A stretch of DNA of 50,030 bases from Phoronis australis (lineage: Eukaryota; Phoronida; Phoronidae). Position numbers and translations under genes: made by a program. The stretch spans positions 125,030 to 175,059 of the forward strand of contig NMRA01000446.1 in NCBI GenBank assembly GCA_002633005.1, in the 5' to 3' direction. Each line of letters starts with the position of its first letter. Within the stretch, counting starts at the first letter, position 1. The notes below the pieces were generated by a model that saw only the letters and a program-made list of their open reading frames with translations, was not told the origin of the DNA and made no database searches. Shown here piece by piece: positions 46,850-50,030 of the stretch.

Positions 46850-47140
46850 TGTTTAAGAGTACCATGGGTAAAACAAGAACATCTTTCATCTATCAAATCT
46901 CGTGAATATGGTCAATCTCATATTGGTGAAACCCTAAGACCCCGACTGGAAACCAGAATTGTTGAAAACAAGAATGCCATAGGAAAAATTCACCAGGACT
47001 ACAGTGCAAATTTTTATATGGTCAAAACAACACAACATCCAATAAGGATAACATCCAGATACTCAACACTGAAGCCAGCTGGACTAAAAGATCAAGGAAG
47101 CTATGTACATGGGCTACATGACAATGTCTTCAGCCAGCAG
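46850..47140 (+). mobile_element. Penelope-like retroelement fragment (GIY-YIG endonuclease part)
   Basis: One frame reads SREYGQSHIGETLRPRLETR, then IVENKNAIGK; an upstream frame supplies IYQIS. This resembles the C-terminal C-G-K-x-YIGET-x-RxLxxRxxEHK pattern of GIY-YIG endonucleases in Penelope-like elements. The HIG-for-YIG change and the frame break show it is dead. The tail LKPAGLKDQGSYVHGLHD is open but unrecognised. No reverse transcriptase is nearby. PDE8 upstream region. Confidence 0.5.
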
Positions 47141-47273
47141 TAGCAAGCAGCCAAACAATAGCTGGCTAGCACTTCTTAACAGGCAATAAGGCCCTGGCTC
47201 ACCCTTGTTAATAGGTAATAAAAAGGATGTTATGATTATAACAAACTTCCTTCAAAGTTAAATGGATGACTCA

Positions 47274-47340
47274 GTGACCTAGTGGTTTAGAGAGCTGGAC
47301 TGACTAACAAAAGATACCAGGTTCAAACCCAGGCGACTAC
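47274..47340 (+). tRNA. tRNA-like sequence, probable SINE head or tRNA pseudogene
   Basis: An A-box-like string TAGTGGTTTAGAG at 47280 and a perfect B box GGTTCAAACCC at 47320 lie at tRNA-like spacing. The acceptor stem does not pair well and the anticodon arm is weak, so a functional tRNA is unlikely. Confidence 0.4.
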
Positions 47341-48470
47341 CAGGAAAAGATAATCCAAATGTTCACCACGAGTTTATCAGTTACCTGTAAATGCTCGTTC
47401 TTTTGAGAACCCAAAGATAACCAGAAAAATGATCGGCTGACACAAAGAACCAACATAAATAGGCTTAAGGTTGGTGAAAATTGTCCAAGAGATTATCACA
47501 TCAAAGTGCTTTTCGGACATTACTAGGTGTTGCAATTGACTTCACCATGGGCACTATGGTTATAGCACACAATCTCACACGGTCCGAACAGTCTACTCTC
47601 TCCAACCAATAAAGAACAACATACCAAGAGTGAATACGACCTCAAGGCCTGTCTTTTTGGAGCACCGCCACAGCTTACCAAATCAATTGGTCACATGACA
47701 AACATAGCAATAGGTAACGACTATAAATCTATGTTATACCAACACCATCCATTGTGTAAATGTCCCCATAAAAAATGTCAAGCCTACATTAACACATATA
47801 TTGTGCAAATTTGGCCCTTAAAAATTTGCACCATTACTCTAATCACTTCAAGGTAATAAACTGACACACATATTAAACAGTTTTATTGCCCGAGTTACAA
47901 AGCGCATGTTATGTCAGCCAGAGTAGTCAAACAGATAAGAGCAACACGGACACACAATGAATCGTAGGTGTGTTTATGTGCCGGTGTCCAACTCTTTACC
48001 AAGTCATCATTCACACTGTGACCCATTTTAGCTTTCCAGAAGACATGAAACTGCAAATACTGGTACCAGTTTATAAAAATTGTGAAATATGGGGATGTAG
48101 GAGATGATAAAGCCATTGTTACATACTGGTCAACATGTTAGTAACTAACTATTACCAGGAAGAGATAACCAGGAAGGGACAACTGTTTTAGCGCATTTTA
48201 ACGTGTTTTCAAAAGTGATTTCAAAAGTAAATGTTAAAGTTATGTGGAATTGAAGCATTGTGTTTGAAAGCTTAACTCCTTAGCTATAAAATGACACCAC
48301 GTTGGTCCCCAAAGACTGCATATTATTGGCACTGGGATGCTTTGAACATGACTTGTTTTACCCTTCCAAAAGATGCTTCTTCCCAGGCATGTACTCGGGC
48401 ATGATCCTCTTTTTTGAACCAACAGATGTCACTAATATATGCAAATGAGGCTCGCATGTCCTACGTCATA

Positions 48471-48478
48471 TGACGTCA
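48471..48478 (+). promoter_or_regulatory. Palindromic CRE (TGACGTCA)
   Basis: A full cAMP-response element within ACGTCATATGACGTCATACG, with an octamer ATGCAAAT 25 bp upstream. It lies between PDE8 exon 1 and the possible alternative first exon. Other full CREs in the window (5123, 28398) lie in or near repeats, so function is uncertain. Confidence 0.3.
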
Positions 48479-48787
48479 TACGACGCGAACTTCCAATATT
48501 TGAACCCTCAGGTGCTTATAGTGAATGACTTGAAACGCAGTTCTACCTGATTGGGCAGATCCTAGGGCAGATCTAAGAAAATTAGAACTCACACAAGTCA
48601 ATGTTCTTTGGTTTCACATGAAAATACATTTAATTGTATTTGGATACGCTTGCATGTGTGTAAGCGTGGACTTTGTCATTTTGCTTAAACCCAGATTTAG
48701 AAGCAGGTGTTAGTCAAGAAATTCAAGCTGCTCCCGCCACAGTGGCTGATGTCGTGGCGTCCGAGTCGCCGGGAAGTCTGATCCATG

Positions 48788-48893
48788 CATGCGCAATTCG
48801 ACGAACTAATGCTAGTAGCTGGTCAGCTCCGCTATGATTCATGCGCAATTCGACGAACTAATGCTAGTCGCTCGGGTCAGCTCCGCTACGATT
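48788..48893. repeat. 52-bp tandem duplication
   Basis: CATGCGCAATTCGACGAACT and the following AATGCTAGT(A/C)GCT...GGTCAGCTCCGCTA occur at 48788 and 48840 with a 2-bp length difference. Confidence 0.85.
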
Positions 48894-49765
48894 CATTTGA
48901 GACGTGCGGCTTAACTCAAACCTGGGCTGGCTACTATGGTCGTTTTGGTTGACCCAGTTTCGGGAAAAGTTCATTTTAATACGGTCATTTCCTGATGATT
49001 TTCAGCTTTGAAAGATATGATCCCGAAATTCTTGGCCTATAGAGCTGTATCAAAATTCCTTGTTGAAACACGGCCACTGACTGGTCCAGCTGTTCTGACA
49101 GGCGGCTGGGCCGGGGGAATGGAACGCGTGTCCCAAAAATGCACACACTTCAACCCCTGCAGTTAAGTTCTTTTCCCGTCAGTCACATGTGCGCGGATTC
49201 TACGCGGGCAGCCTACTGCATGACTACACCTTATTTTTAACGTGGGTGCGTCACTGAGTCACGACGTGTCCCGAGCCTTAAAGGCGAAGGAAAACCTATT
49301 TTCATGTCATTTTAAGCAAAAGTAGGGTTCATATCCCAGACATATTTTTCACTTATTTACAGCTTTTCGTAATTTAATTAATTATTCGTCGTCTACTCCG
49401 GAAGTGACGTTTTGGGAGGCAAGAATTTCGCGCCAATTTCTTTTCATACAGTCTGACTGTGAGAGCAGTCGAGTCAGTCATTGTTCTACCTCGGTTGTGA
49501 TAATTTCGGTCGTCGTTTGCTTTTGTTTACGAGTCAGTCAACATGCCACGCTGTTGCTGCCTACCGAGATGTACTCATTATCGTCTCACGTACAGAGGAA
49601 GCGAACTGTCCCACTTGCCCGAGTGTCCCGCGACACACTCCCAGTGGATGGTGACTTGTGCACCCAAACTGCTTACATCCCGCCGTGCGACTCCCTCGTC
49701 ACACACGTGGCACCTTCTAAATAGCTCCAATAAGTTTACAATAAACTTATCAAACTTAGGCTCAC

Positions 49766-49846
49766 CGATCTGTTGGCATTGGATGAGGAACTGTCTTTTT
49801 CACTGGGTATCAAACTGGGCCTGTATTCACTCCCACTACTCAACAT
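49766..49846 (-). CDS. PDE8: Possible alternative first coding exon of PDE8 (Ser-rich)
   Basis: From an ATG at 49846-49844 the - strand encodes 27 residues, MLSSGSEYRPSLIPSEKD then a Ser/Asn stretch, ending at a good donor GATCG|GTGAGC in phase 0, the same phase as the exon 1 acceptor at 46615. The frame is open further upstream to about 49920 (SSPEPVSSPA), with a possible acceptor TGTCTCTAG|CC. Joining it directly to 46615 would give a PDE8 isoform without the REC-like domain. It could equally be an exon of an unrelated gene, or chance. Confidence 0.35.
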
Positions 49847-50030
49847 CGCTGCAGGGCTGCTTACAGGCTCTGGGCTAGAGACAACAGCACACGGGGAATC
49901 ACTGCTAGTTCTTGGAATTGCACGCTATGGGTTACGTTCGGAGGCATAGGTGACAGTAGATGAAGTGCCTCCAGTCACTGTTTATAGTGGCCACAGCTTT
50001 CGAGGCTTCTCGCTTCAAAACGCACTTCTC

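Larger units (their letters stand above)
46616..49765. other. PDE8 5' region; no REC-domain exon found
   Basis: I searched the - strand for the conserved REC-like segments of PDE8 (VLL-F-KED, DKHH-I--IDHR) and found none, so those exons must lie beyond 50030 or this locus lacks them. The region 48700-49500 is richer in CpG than the rest and could be promoter sequence. A 106-codon + frame at 49404-49724 has no family likeness. Confidence 0.4.

Noticed and set aside
49404-49724. 106-codon open frame on +
   Set aside because: GC-rich sequence makes chance frames longer. No recognised motif; a Cys-rich reading in a neighbouring frame (MPRCCCLPRC) lacks the later THAP ligands.
1-50030. CRISPR arrays, bacterial operons, rRNA genes or viral genes
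   Set aside because: No direct repeat-spacer structure, no Shine-Dalgarno-linked ORF series and no rRNA-like or viral coding segment. The gene structure is clearly eukaryotic.

Overview
This is an intron-rich animal nuclear window, most likely from a marine invertebrate. The species cannot be fixed from sequence alone. The evidence is two conserved metazoan genes split by GT-AG introns, short exons in long AT-rich introns, and a dense load of small inverted-repeat DNA elements and minisatellites. Two N bases (31749 and 34514) show that it is a draft assembly.

Left part (1-6100): NUDT2, a Nudix diadenosine-tetraphosphate hydrolase, on the + strand in two coding exons (765-885 and 5582-5916). 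Its single 4.7-kb intron holds a broken THAP-domain fragment inside a short-TIR element and a perfect DR1 nuclear-receptor motif. Intergenic part (about 6100-17200): no host gene was seen. It is filled with a TIR element carrying a HIRAN-like remnant, tandem repeats, a 1.3-kb array of 145-bp monomers and a fold-back MITE with an AATGA target duplication.

Right part (17202-46615): a cAMP phosphodiesterase of the PDE8 family on the - strand, convergent with NUDT2. I resolved 14 coding exons that splice in phase into 622 residues: the tail of the REC-like region, a PAS domain, the PDE8 linker and the full catalytic domain to the stop. The REC-like N-terminus is not in the window. A possible alternative first exon lies at 49766-49846. 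The PDE8 introns hold most of the repeats.

The most unusual content is in the repeats. First, three separate inverted-repeat elements (6931-8345, 24193-25617, 40913-42228) each carry a copy or remnant of the same small HIRAN-like coding unit; the middle one is an open 80-codon frame. Second, two mobile arrays in opposite orientation (10718-12060 and 28093-29560) repeat, about every 145 bp, a motif that closely resembles the core CTCF binding site. Other mobile DNA includes a 2-kb long-TIR element with GCCGACCGG-rich ends, a Penelope-like GIY-YIG fragment and several MITEs.

The two genes are unrelated in origin, but both hydrolyse adenine-nucleotide signals (Ap4A and cAMP). Their tail-to-tail arrangement gives no evidence of joint control.
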